Shown here piece by piece: positions 14,240 through 26,600 of a stretch of 64,000 nt of DNA (position 1 is its first letter; each line of letters opens with the position of its first letter). Under the pieces are notes generated by a model, which ran no database searches, had not been told where the DNA came from, and saw nothing but the letters and a program-made list of their open reading frames with translations. Source of the DNA: Plumapathes pennacea (Eukaryota > Cnidaria > Anthozoa > Antipatharia > Myriopathidae). The stretch spans positions 6,818,001-6,882,000 of the forward strand of contig OZ038471.1 in the NCBI GenBank assembly GCA_964036295.1, given 5' to 3'. The position numbers and the translations under genes were made by a program.

Positions 14240-16430
14240 TAAACAGTCACCGCATACGTCTTTCGATTTTCTAGCCCATCCTTATCGATATCTCTTTTTT
14301 GTTGTTGCTGTTGTTTTTGTCTGAAATGAAAATTACTAGGTCTGCAATTATGATAATATATAGAGGGGTTCGCGAATAATAGGAGCAAATCATCGCCTAA
14401 CTTCTGCCCACCCTTTTCAAACAAAAGAGCACAAAAAATGCGTAGTTTTCTTGCTATATCTCGCCACCGCGGCTGAAGAAAAATAAGACAAATGTATTGC
14501 AAAAAGTATCGTTGTAGTCATAGAAAGGTTTCCTGAAAGTTTTAATTTTTTCTTCAAAATCGGCTATTTTGAAAAAAAGCATGGACTATAGCCTTACCAC
14601 TTTACCGACAAATGGCCGCTTTTGACCCAATCTCAAAACCGGAATATAATCTCGGCCTAATCTCAGAATCACATGAAACTTTCAGGAAATGTTTCTGATA
14701 GCATATCAAAGGTTTCGGTGTGCAATTTAGGGTAATATATTGAGCGGGTTGCGAGTAATAAGAACAAATCATCGCCCAACACTTCACCCCTTTCAATCAA
14801 AAGAGCATAAAATTATGCGTAGTTTTCTTGTCATACTGTATCTTGCCAACGGATGAACAAAAACATGACAAATGTATTGCGAAAAGTTTCGTTATACAGT
14901 AGTCCCAGAAAGGTTTCCTGAAAGTTTTGAGTTTTGTTTATTTCGTCAAAGTCGTCTATTTTTGATAAAATGCAAGGGCTATAGCCTTACCATTTTTTTT
15001 TTTTTTTTTTTCAAAAAATGACCATTTTTGGCCCAATTTGAAAACCAGAATATTTCTTTTATCTTCCGGTTTTCAGATTGGGCCGAAATGGTCATTTTTC
15101 GAAAAAATGGTAAGTTTATAGCCCATGCTTTTTGTCAAAAATAGCCGATGTTGACGAAAAAAATAAGAAATTGAAGCTCTTCTTTGAGACAAAAATCATG
15201 GGCTATAGCCTTACCATTTTATCTAAAAATGGCTATTTTTGACCCAATCCCAAAACCGGAATATTAGAATCCCGACCTAATCTGGGAATCATATGAAACT
15301 TCCACGAAATGTTGCCGAGAGCATATCAACGGTTTCTGTGTGCAATTTATGATAATATGTAGAGCGGGTTGAGAGTAATAAGAGCAAATCATCGCCTAAC
15401 ACTCCGTCCTTTTCAAACAAAAGAGCATAAAATTATGAATAGTTTTCTTGCTATATCTCGTCAACGGTTGAAAACAAAATAAGACAAATGTATTGCAAAA
15501 AGTATCGTTATAGTCCCAGAAAGGTTTCCTGAAAGCTTTGAAGTCTTCATTTTTTTCATCAAAATCAGCCAGTTTTGAAAAAAGCATAGGCTATAGCCTT
15601 ACCATTTTATTGAAAAATGGCCATTTTTGGCCCAGTCTCAAAACCAGAATATAGTCTCGGCCTATAGCGATAATGTATAGAGTGGGTCGCGAGTATTAAG
15701 AGCAAATCATCGCCTAACACTTCACCCTTTTTAAACAAAAGAGCATAAAGTTATGAATACAGTAGTTTTCTTGCTATATCTCGTCAACGGTTGAAAACAA
15801 AATAAATCAAATGCATTGCAAAAAGTATCATTATAGTCCCAAAAAGGTTTCCTGAAAGTTTTGAAGTCTTCATTTTTTTTTTTCATCAAAATCGGCCAGT
15901 TTTGAAAAAAAAGCATAGGCTATAGCCTTTACCAGTTTATTGAAAAATGGCCATTTTTGGCCCAGTCATAGTCTCGGCCTATATAGCGAAGGTTTTGGTG
16001 TGCAATTTATGATAATATATAGAGTGGGTCGCGAGTATTAAGAGCAAATCATCTCCTAACACTTCACCCTTTTTAAACAAAAGAACATAAAATTGTGAGT
16101 AGTTATCTTGCTACACTGTCTCTGGCCAACGGACGAAGAAAAATGTATTGCAAAAAGTTTCGTTTTAGTCCCAGAAAGGTTTTCTGTAAGTTTTGATAGT
16201 TTTAGTTTTTTCATCAAAATCGTCTGTTTTTGACAAAAAGCATGGGCTATAGCCTTACAATTTTTTCGAAAAATGACCATTTTTGGCCCATCTGAAAACC
16301 GGAGAATTTCTTAATACATATCTTCCAGTTTTCAGATTAGGCCAAAAATGGCCTATTTTCAAAAAAAAAAGAAAAAAGGTAATAATTAAAGGCTAATAGT
16401 CCATGCTTTTTGTCAAAAATAACTGAAGAA
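14240..16430. repeat. Degenerate tandem satellite, period ~320-380 bp, with an internal inverted segment
   Basis: The landmark AAATCATCGCCTAAC or a close variant recurs at about 14388, 14766, 15386, 15704 and 16045. The landmarks GGCTATAGCCTTACCATTTT, AAAATGGCCATTTTTGG and GGTTTCCTGAAAG also recur in each unit. Around 15045-15125 the CCGGTTTTCAGATTGGGCC segment appears in inverted orientation, making local foldbacks. Short ORFs in it are repeats of one another and not genes. Confidence 0.8.
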
Positions 16431-16432
16431 TA

Positions 16433-17300
16433 GGAAGGAGAAAAAGAGCTCTTGGGAACACTGTCTCTTCAGACTAGTTCTGAAGGTGTGAGGCCTGAGC
16501 ACGGGATGGATTGGACCAAATAATTTATCAGTAATTATATTTTTTGCCCAAATAGCATTTGTTGGCGAATGCTGCACCTGTTGAAAGTCCATGTGCTATT
16601 AAAAAGTCAAAGTGTTTGGCAAGATGGACAAAGCTAAAATCATCTGTTCAATAATTTCTAAATGCCAAGGAGTTCAAAACCGAGCAGAAATGCCATAAAG
16701 GGATGAGGTGTTTGGCTGGTATACTGTCAATGGATTTGGCAAGACTAACTTTTCAGCTTTTGCCAAAGCATTAAATGCTGCCACCCAGACCTTTCCTGCT
16801 GTTTGCAATTCCTGGATATTGCCCTTCAGTCCTGGAGTGGCCACAGCTTTCATTATACGGCCTTACACCACGCGTACATACATACCGCCATACACAGATC
16901 ATTTGGGCACTGATTTAGTACAACCTCAAAGTTTGCGATTAATTCACCTGTAATGTCATCCTCCTGATTTTCTTACTGTCTGTCACACACACACATGACA
17001 ACAATCCATACTACTACCTTTTTTGGTGTGTTATTTAGAGTGCTCGCCATTCATGGAAAAACAGTTTAACAAAAAAAGACCTCTTTGTGTGGTGCAATTC
17101 AAAATAAATCTGAGAACAATATGAAATGTAAACACACACATTTAGCATCAGACTTTTGACAGGCAGCAGTCACCAACAATCACCGATAAGCAAAAAACAA
17201 TGATTGATAATATTTTTTGCCCAATCGGTGGCACGCTAGCCTCACATCTTTAGAACTAGTCTGAAGAGACAGTGTTCCCAGGAGCTCTTTGCCTCCTTCC
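16433..17300. mobile_element. Non-autonomous DNA transposon with ~60-bp terminal inverted repeats
   Basis: The left end 16433-16493 (GGAAGGAG, then AGAGCTC, GGGAACACTGTCTCTTCAGA, CTAGTTCT) is inverted at 17241-17300 with few mismatches. The ~870-bp body has no transposase-like ORF. The TIRs are followed internally by a shared TATATTTTTTGCCCAA-like segment in both arms. Superfamily unknown. Confidence 0.75.
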
Positions 17301-18369
17301 CCTATCTCCCTCTCCCCCTCCCCCTCCACTGGTTTTGCACCCTGCTGCCCCACAAATGTGAGCCTTTAAGGGTCTTCGAGGATGCAGCAAGCCCTGCAAC
17401 TATCAACTAAAAATGCTATTTTAGGAAATCAAACAAGATAAGAAGACCAACCTCACTGTTAAAGGCCCGCTCAATCCCAGCTGCTTTTCATGTCCACTCC
17501 ACAGTTAAGTCAACAGTCTTTCGATGTTTTTTCCATGGTCCACACTGACTATAATCTTGCACGGTGTCATCTTCTTTTATTGATCCCCACCTTTTGCTGT
17601 TGCTCTACAAATAAAGAGATACATGTACATGCAGGGTTTAAAGTTAACTTTTGTGCTCAGTCTACAAAAGGTTGCATTGACTGGAACATTATTTGGCCGT
17701 GTTATTGGATTAAAGTGTATTTTAACATGTGAGGAAATTTGGTATAAATTGTTAAATGCTTTATTGAATTGGGCCCATACACAACTTATGATTTGGTTGG
17801 CCACCATCTCTAATATTATTGGTGCCTCACATACTGTAAGCTGACACATCTAGCACCATGGAATAGAACTAAATTGCATTATTTTTCTCAAAGCCTGCAT
17901 CTGTTGCCTAAGGGACAACCATTAATGCACTGCACTGTTTGGTTGCCTGGCCCAGTATGTTTTCAGTTAACTCATGAATCAACACCATTAATTTCAAACC
18001 CTGTACAAATATTGCTTTAGTGCCGATTGAGTGGGTTAATTTGCACTTGACTTATAAATCATGTTGCAAAGTTGTCCACACTCTTGTACGTTGTACTCGG
18101 GCACTAAAGTGGGCACCCGGTTCCCAGTATGCAGCCTTTGTGTGTGTGTGTGTCCAGGCAGTGTAGTTCAGGCACTATCTATGTATATAATTATACAGTG
18201 CTCCTGGGCACCAAGTGTAAATGCAGCCTCAGAAGCAGAAAGGTTTGACTGTGTATACCTTGAGTATACTTCGAATGAAAACAATAATTGTTTATAAGAA
18301 TATTGCTGTTCTAAAGAATTCAACTGAATAGTCAATGTGCTTTGCCTATGAGAAGTGAATCCATGTATG

Positions 18370-18432
18370 AGTCAATTCCAACTGTGATCATCACCCGGGG
18401 GGAGGGGGGGATGCTCACAGTTGGAATTGACT
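18370..18432. repeat. Perfect 18-bp stem hairpin with G-rich loop
   Basis: AGTCAATTCCAACTGTGA at 18370-18387 is a perfect inverted match to 18415-18432. The loop carries CCCGGGGGGAGGGGGGG. Could be a tiny foldback element or a structured-RNA site. Confidence 0.8.
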
Positions 18433-19430
18433 TATTAAGTGCTACATAACCAGTGTTTAGGAGTCCAAGCTATGACTGATCGATGTCTCGCTATTTTCTC
18501 GTTCAGCCAGATCTATTTTCTCCGACAATAAGTTTGATCTATCCCTAAAGCAATTATGACTTGTTCATTCTCGCTCCCCAATAACCGAGCATGATGAAAC
18601 ACAAATGTTTCTGTTCGAATTGCGTGGGGTTATTTCCAAGTCAAAACTGTAACTTTTATATAGTTTTGTCAAGTGGACGTCAAGTCAATCCTGCCTTATA
18701 CAAAACAAGTGCAGAACTCACCATCACTGGTATCGTTGCTTCGATCGCTGTCGCGATGCTTTGCTGTGTGGTATCGATCATGCATTCTACCGCTTCATGT
18801 TGACGCTGTCGGTGCCCCAAAACCAGTAAACACGTCTTGTCGTCCAAACTATTTCTTAAAAGCTAAAAACAACAAGAACATTCGCACCAAACATTCCAAA
18901 ATGGTGCCGCACGTGTTAGCGCACGTGCCAATAATCAACAAAGATGCTTTGCGCTCCTGTTCAGACGTCTGGAGCTGGTACACAGGCTCTCCCGGCCCTT
19001 TAGAAAAGCACCAGCCCGGGTAAGTATATACTTCGTTTAAGTCTAATATAGTAAACCGTATGTTTTGGTCTGAATAGGGCAAGAGATGTTATTCGTTCGC
19101 TTTTCTTTTTTTGCACCAGAGTTTTGCTGTGCAGCCTAGAGATATTAGCACCTTGCCGGTAGAACTCACCAGAATTTCGCTGAAAGCTTGACTCTCCGTT
19201 GCCGCGGAATTTTTTTTTTTTTTTTTTTTTTTACTTCAACTTTACTGCAACACGTTTGGTCAGCTAACCAATCTTTTTAAGCAATAAACACAGCAAGAAA
19301 GAGACCACGAAACTTACCAAAAACTGCTTCAGGAGTCGTTCGGGCAACAACGTGGCGCTAATGTTGAGTGATGCATTTTTTTATTTTGTTCACAGAATAT
19401 CACAAAAACACAATCGAGGAATATTTCACA

Positions 19431-19722
19431 ATTATTCGCCGAAGTGGAGGTGAATAGCGGTGCGAGCCGTTTCGGCAAGGTAAATATCCACCGCTATTCA
19501 CCGACACTGAGGAGAATAATTGTTTTAGTATATACCACACAAGTTTAATAGCCAACTCCCAAATAGCTATTTTATTTCCGACAAAAGTGGGCAAAAATTG
19601 GGTTCGCGCGCCATTTTGTTTTACCGGAAACCGCCGGGAGGTGAATAGTACTTGATATTCCGAGATTGAGGAGCCAATCAGAGCGCGCAAAAAGCACTAT
19701 TCACTTGTGTGGTATATACTAA
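19431..19722. mobile_element. Composite foldback + MITE, copy 1 (family 2)
   Basis: A hairpin (19431-19520, arms ATTATTCGCCGAAGTGGAGG and its inverse) is joined to a ~200-bp MITE with ends TAGTATATACCACACAAG / CTTGTGTGGTATATACTA. Contains CGCGCCATTTTGTTTTACCG and CCAATCAGAGCGCGC. Copy 2 is at 38474-38779 and copy 3 (MITE part, opposite orientation) at 53221-53417. Confidence 0.8.
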
Positions 19723-19807
19723 TGACCTTTATTGAGGAGCCTGCGTCCAGTTTATAAATTAAATCAAATTACTTCTTTTAGACAAGTTTCCAACTACTGC
19801 GCCTGAT

Positions 19808-20306
19808 TTTATTAATAATTTATAAAATAATCCATTGCGTATTAGCAGGGTTCACTTACTTAGCTCCAGTACAGGTCCTCGACCAAATGTCCTGTAATAA
19901 AACTAGAAGAAGCGAATACCGTTACATAGTTTCCCGACGTTTTTACAAAACTAGCTTGTGAATCAAGAGACCATAGGGTATCTTATGGTTTCCTGTTGTG
20001 AAGCTATTGCGAATGTTATAATTTCAAAAATACAGTAGCTAAATTTCGGGCCTAAAAATTGCAATTACCTATAGTTGCTTCATAACTGCGAGTATACTTT
20101 TCGCTTTAAACATTTAAGAAGTTGTTTTCCATTAGTTTTTAATAACGGTCACTCAAACAGAGAGACCTCTTACTCCAACTGAGTTGTCAATATCGAAACT
20201 CGACTCTCCTAATTGAGCAGTGTTATTGATGTTGTCGAGAAGAATTAGTTATATAGTGTTCCTTGGTAATTCTGTTCCGTTAGTATATGCACCACGACGT
20301 CAGTTA
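19808..20306 (-). terminator. Probable 3' UTR of gene B with candidate poly(A) signals
   Basis: Downstream of the TAA on the minus strand, ATTAAA occurs at 20143-20138 (about 165 nt after the stop) and AATAAA at 19813-19808 (about 495 nt). Either could be used. Nothing coding is seen here. The foldback element at 19431-19722 lies just beyond. Confidence 0.35.
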
Positions 20307-20614
20307 TTACCAACCAAAAAATTTCTTGCGGCCCTTTCCGGACATGAATTGTTCCAATACAAACTGAGCCACGTCCTTCCGACTGATTTCCTCCAAAGAA
20401 ACCGCCAGCTGTGATACCATCTGATTTCTGTTCAGTTTACTGCGTGTCCGCCAGTTGCATAGCAACTGAAACGCTTTCTCCTGCCCTCCGATGCTCAGCT
20501 GCGTCAACTGCAGAAGTTCCTTGTCCCCAAACCCCAGAAAAGTGCCCAGTTGAGACCATTCCTCCCCGGTCAGCTTGTAGGCAACGCGACGAAGCTCACG
20601 ATCACTTAGGAAAT
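20307..20614 (-). CDS. Gene B exon 33: C-terminal Death domain and stop
   Basis: The last exon encodes about 85 residues with the hallmarks of the Death domain fold: DRELRRVAYKL, EEWSQLGTFLGF, KELLQLTQL, KAFQLLCNWRTRS, QMVSQLAVSLEEISRKDVA. It ends with a basic tail and TAA at 20309-20307. The conserved Trp in helix 2 and the leucine spacing match Death domains of adaptor and receptor proteins. Death domains bind other Death domains in apoptosis and NF-kB-type innate signalling, so the protein probably joins such a complex. The N-terminal codon is split with the previous exon (Asn). Confidence 0.9.
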
Positions 20615-23600
20615 CTATAGGATAAGAGAGATTAGAATAGGCCATATATCCATGATTTGTATCCAATTCCAGCGTTTCAAAACGAGGCCTTGTGCAAAGC
20701 CTCTCTCATGAGATTAGCTTTACTTGCATTTTTAGAAAATCAAACCTATTTTATTTTCAAAACAGAAGTAATAGCCAGTCTCAAACGGCCTGCATTAACT
20801 GACAATTCACTCAATGCGAGTGGCTGCATACCATGACAATAAACCTTATTAGGAATTAAAATTAACAGAAGGAGTGCTGCGCGCCCATTTTGGCCATATT
20901 CTAAAAACATGTATGCTTCCAACTGAATGAGTCCAAGATTGACTCGCCTTGTATTTTGCCCTGCCATGCAGAGTTGTGACAAAGTTGTGCGACGCGTTTG
21001 AACATCATTTGCGGATTTATCCTCTTAACGGTCACTTACTTGTAGCTGCTTCCAATCCAGTCCCTCCGTTTGCATTTGGTGTGTCCCCAGATTCGTCAGA
21101 CACTGAATCGAGGCTGAGGGAGCTGCCGGTGTAAACCCTAGCTTTGTGGAGTTCTTGCTCCAGTTTAGTCTTGACTTGTTCCGCTTGTTCCGCCCGTTTA
21201 TCCATCAACAGCTTCATCTGCCGAATCTTCGAATAAATCACAAGAATGAACATCAGTTAATTGCTTACGAATAGTCTTTGTCACTGCGGACGTGGACCAC
21301 AGGAGGGAAAGTCCAAATCGTTAGTCAGCAATTTGCTTACCCTCAAAACTGGGGAAGGATGAAAGATAATAAGAAAGGGCGTGCCCAGGTTTTGATTAGT
21401 GATATTTAGTAGGAAGAGTTTCAAGTGCCATTGCCAGTTTTTCGTAGATCTGGCTTACAGCGCGTATCGTCCTCTTCATTCATTATCCACCGTACATCTC
21501 TTTACAATCAAGCGTGGACAAAACATAACACTAGCCAATACGAAAATTAAAAGTTAACTGGGGGACAGCGGTGGATTTATATCAAAGGTACAACGTAAAC
21601 CCGGAGAACAAACAAGATAAAGAGGACTGGGAAAACGAGAAGTGAATGGAGAAGTTAATAGAGAGGAGTGGAGGAGGAGAGAAGAGGAGAGAGACAGTGG
21701 GAGAAGTGGATAGCAGTGGAGAAGAGAGAAAGAAGGAGAAGTGATGGCAAAACATATGAAAGAAGGACTGATCACAGCAACAGAGGCAGGATAGAATAGA
21801 AGATGAAAATAGATGTTGGTGAAGAACCCGTAGGAAGGGGAAGAAAAACAAAAGACAAAAAAGGAAGAATAATAGAAGACAAGAGAAATTAAAGGAGAGA
21901 AAGTAGGGAAGAACAGCAAAGAAGAGAAGATCGACGAAGTTGAAGAAAATACTGAAAAATAATAGGAGAGTGAAAACATAAGCAATAAAAGACGGGACAG
22001 GAAAGTGCCGGACTAGAAGAGAAGAGGTCTGAAATGAGAATGAGAGGAGAGATGTAGAACAGAGCAAACAGTGCGCTTGTTACACGCACCACGTTCTGTA
22101 GATCCGCCTCCTTCTTTAGCCAGATCCTTTTTTCGATGCTGTGCTTCTCTGAAAGTTCGGCTTGAAGCGCCATGCATTCCTTTCTGCAATAAAAAAGAAG
22201 CCGCCTAAACTTAATATAAGTTAACTAAAGATCGATATACTTGTTCATGTTCACTATAGGTGGTTTAACTAGCATTGCCTAACAGGAATATTATAAGAAG
22301 TGCATCCACATACACGACCAACTAAGAGTATGGAGAAACACCATGCACAGCTTTACACGGAAAAAGATTATAATGATTTATAGACACTATCGATCGAATT
22401 TACAATCCTGCGATAAGTCACCTCAACCGTTTTGTCCACTTTACTTCCATTTCGTCGAGGCTTTCTTGCAACTTGTGTTGGTATTGGTTCTGAAACTGCT
22501 CCAACTCAGCCTGAACAAAAACGGTCATACACTGGAGTTTAGCTATTTTTGTTGGCCAGCTGCCAGTACACTTTTTAAAATACTATAGTCATGACTTCTC
22601 ACGCGCGATTAGTCAGATTTAGCTCGTCCGTAAATGTATACTGTAAGTATACGTAACTGGCACATCAATAAGTCAGTCTTAATCCGTCCGTCAGTCCGTC
22701 AATCAGTCAATTAATCAGTCAGTCAGTCAGTAAGTCAGCCAATTAATCAGTCAATCAATCGAGTCAGTCAATGAGTCAGTCAGTGAGTCAACCAATCAAT
22801 GACTTGGGCAATCAGTCCGTCAGTCAGTCAGTCAGTCAATCGGTCTGTCAGTCGTCAGTCATTTTTTCAGTCGGCCAGTCAGCCAAGTAGGCAGTCAGTT
22901 AATCAATTAGTTATCAATCAAACAGTCAGACAGTCTCAGTCCACCCAATTATTCAAACTAACACTTCTCAGCAGGGCCCACGTCCAATTAGGTATGAATA
23001 AGGAAGTATGCGCTGCGTGGCAAGGGCATGTGATTGGACTCCATATGTCGATATATGTTACGTTCACAAGCTGTAACAGAACTAACCAGTAAATGGGCCT
23101 CCCTTTGTCGTGCTGTTTTCAGCGTCTCATTGTATTCATCGAGTTCGCCATGTTGAGTAACTTCCTCTCGCCCGTGCACTACCTTGCCCGTTTGACTCAG
23201 TTTGCGCGTTCGAAGCTCACTTCTCAAAGCTTCGTTCTCCTTCTCCATCATGAGAACCTGCTTCTCTTTTGCAGTAGATCCCAGCACCAAATCGTCTTTC
23301 TCTGAAGATAACTTCGCATTCAGAGTCTCCAGTTCATTTAGTTCTTTCTGGAGCAAAGCCGCTGAGCTATTATCACCAACCAACTTTTGACTCAGTTCGC
23401 TGTTTGCCTTTAGTAGTTTGACCTTTTCTTCTTTTAGCCTTTCGACCTCAATCCTGATCGCCTCGTTTTGCTGCCCCGACGTTTCTGGAGAAGCGGTAGA
23501 CAGGTCACCGATTCCCTACAGCAAAACAAAGTCCACAAAAAATTGGTATCAACAACTTATTATGTGGAGGAGAGAATAAACACACCAGGACCCATTTTAA

Positions 23601-26600
23601 GATTCAGTGTTGACCCGAGTATTGAATGGCTTGAGTCACTGAAAATCAACTTCTATGAAATACCGATCAATAGCTTCCAAGGACGGTTTGTTTCTAAACG
23701 ATACTTCTACGTTCGGGACAATGGTGGAAGTTATATGCAATGGTAGAGGTTATACAACCAATTAGCCAACAATATGGGACTCTGCAATAAGGGCACGAAT
23801 ATATTTATGGACTGAGATATGATTTGATTAGCTATCGAGGATGAAGCTATCTACAAGAGGGTGACATATATATGGGATGGGGACGTTTATCGGAAAATGT
23901 AGACATGTGCCAGTGACAGGACATTCACTAGGATAACTGTCTAGGATGGAGGAAAAGAGGATGCGGGAATTGTGCTACCTCTACTACGGGTCTTTGACAA
24001 AAAAGTGATATGTGGTCCAAACAGGTAAAAACCTATCATTTTCTCGTGATTTAATGGGCCCTCACAACCACAGTTGTTTGCACGCCCAAATCTTGAATCT
24101 CCATTTTAAGGGTCCCGAAAATTAAAAGATCATGTTGCAACCCATTTGCGTAGAGAGTTGAGAAAATTGGTCAGTTTTGGCAAACGGTGATATATCTGTT
24201 TTGCTATTGACTTATTGCATTTGTTTGTGTTGGGAACTAAATTAAGCCGCTAAAAGGATATACCAGTAGTTCAAATAGTTACACAATGCGCCTTATTGAA
24301 GATGATTTTTAGTAGGTCCTTCTCTATACTCGCCCTGACTCCTACTCACTGCACAATAGACATTAGAGTTAACGTAAGTGTGTAATTGTTAAGTGCAATA
24401 ATTAAATCTAATAAAAGGAATGACTTTACCATACCCCTTAGTGCAATTTAGACCTTGAATACTGCAGTACTTACGTTGCTAAATTCACAGTAATACATTA
24501 CTTTACGTGCAATTTAGGTGATATTGTGCTTATAAGTGCTTATATGCAGCTTACTTGAAGCTGCAATTGAGTAGCGCAGGCAAGAGCTTACCTGTTGTGC
24601 AGTGCACATGCGCATTAAGCTGCAGTGCGCATCTTTTGTGTTTTAAGGTGCGCAAATACGTAAGCGGGTGTTTTACAAACAGGCGCTGGTGCTTCAAAGG
24701 GCACCAGACTTTTACACAAGACATGCAGCAGTGCAGATACATAAACATTTATATAAGATTTAAAAGAGTGCACATAATATTTATTTTAGTTTTACTTGAT
24801 CATGCGCGGTGCCACCAAGTGCTGACTCCTGTGCAGGTGCTTACTGTTGTACAGTTGACCAAACAAACCTGGTGAAGTTCGATTTTGTCTTACCAGCTCT
24901 CGCGCCAATCCCAGCTCCTCTGCTAGATCGGCATAACGCTGGGTTTGCACTTGCGCGTTAGCCAACGCTTCAAGAACGATTTGCTTCGCATCGGAGGGAA
25001 TAACAGCTGGCTCCAAGGAGTCAGACGTCTCTTTTAGCTGTATTTTATACTCTCCTTCCCGGGGCTGATCGTGTGCATTGGTTTGTACAGTTGCACATAC
25101 TTCAGCGATTTTAGGTTTTAAGAGAGAGCTCTCTTCGTTACCATCTCGCTGATAGGATTTCTTTTCAGGAAACTCGTGACTTCCAGTCTGGGTAGTGGGA
25201 AACACGCTTACAACGCTTTCCTTTCTCGCTTCCTCGAGTTGACCACGCAGCGTCTCTTTCTGCTTCTTCAGCTCTTTTATCTCCTCCTCGTGGACTTGTA
25301 GTTCACTTCTAAGGCTTTGCAGTTCCATTCTCGAGGTTTCCATCTGGCTGTCTTTCTGCTCAGACTCGGTGAATTCGTTCTCTGCCTTGATGCTAGCCGG
25401 CCGATGTTCATACTTGGTTTCGATATTGAGCCCCTGTTTCTTCATCTCGCTGTTCTTTCGCAGATTTTCCAACTTCTGTGTATCAAAGAAAAGAGATAAT
25501 CATGTTATTCGATGGAAGGCTAAGGACGAAAGAGGTGCTATGCAACATAATACATGAAAACTTTCGCGCTCGGATTCACAACTAACGAATTTGACTCTTA
25601 CAACTTCGAACAGTCGAGAAAAACCTAAAAATGTGACCACTAAAATGAAAGCCTTCAATGTATGCTATGTATGTATGCTTTCAATAGTAGTGTTCATTTC
25701 TAACTCTTTAACTATCAATATAACCTGCCGAATACGTGACTCTTCATTTGAAAGTTCTCAATCAATATAATCTAATTACAGTACTCGTACAATTTATATC
25801 TTAACGCAGAAAAAGAAAGACGATAGTAAATGGATTAATCGACTAACCTCACAGTTCTGATTCAGCTTTGTTTCAAGTGCTTCGCACTCTTCTAACTTGG
25901 TCTGGTAGTTGTACGTCAGTCTGGACCACGCCTGGTACAGTTTTGCATTCTGCTCGTTCAGCATTTCCCTGTCTTTTATTAAAGCTGTTAACGCCTCTTT
26001 CATCCTGGACCAGGCCTTGTTTTTCCCCTGAGAAATATCAGCCGCGTTTACACGGAACCCACATGGTAACCTAGCCTCCTCCAAAGGCTTGATGACGTTG
26101 GACACCAGTCTATGTCGCATGGTTTCCAACTCGCAGCGAAGGGTATCATCTTCGTCGCGGGAATCTCGCTCTTGCCGCCCTTTTACTTCTCTGAGTTCTC
26201 TTTCCAGTGTGTTCGCTTTTTCTCTAAGTGGCCTCAGTTCGTGAAGCTCCTTGTCCATGGCCGTTTTCTCCTTCTCGTCTTCCTGTATCATTATCTTGAT
26301 GTCTTCTTTCAACGCTGTTATTGTACCTTCAAGTTCAAACTTCTGCTGCTCTAAACTCTCGCTCTTTCTCCGCTCTTCAACAAGAGAAGACTCCAGATTC
26401 TTCTCCTTAGTTACCGCGACAGAGACGTTTTGTGTTAGCTCCTTTACCACTTTGCTCTTTGAGTGTTTTTGTTCTTTCAGTTCCAAAAAGGCTTGAGACA
26501 TCTTGCTGGCCTCTTCCTGTAGAGTCCGTATTTGGGTTTCCATGTTCTTATTTTCTTTAGTCAGGTTACTCAGCGTCTTCTTTGTCTTGGCATGGTTTTG

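Larger units (their letters stand above)
17301..20306. other. Intergenic region downstream of gene B, repeats only
   Basis: No convincing exon. Holds a repeat segment at about 17630-17730 (TTTGGCCGTGTTATTGGATT) also present inverted at about 43660-43730, a hairpin (18370-18432), poly-T at 19210-19232, and the foldback/MITE at 19431-19722. A plus-strand ORF at 18673-19023 ends near a GTAAGTATA donor-like site but has no recognisable domain. Confidence 0.5.

Noticed and set aside
15396-16280. Three similar minus-strand ORFs in the satellite (DFKTFRKPFWDYNDTFCN-like)
   Set aside because: They repeat because the satellite repeats; frames decay between units and no protein family is recognised.
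14240-16430. CRISPR-like array
   Set aside because: Units are long and degenerate without constant short repeats and unique spacers, and the genome is eukaryotic.
18673-19023. 116-codon plus-strand ORF ending near GTAAGTATA
   Set aside because: No recognisable domain, biased composition and no continuing exon.
21554-22173. Ser/Phe-rich minus-strand ORFs of 143-161 codons
   Set aside because: They read purine-rich intron sequence (GAAGAGAG-type) between gene B exons 31 and 32; no domain.
22799-23092. NQSVSQSVNRS-rich ORF
   Set aside because: Translation of the CAGT tandem repeat.
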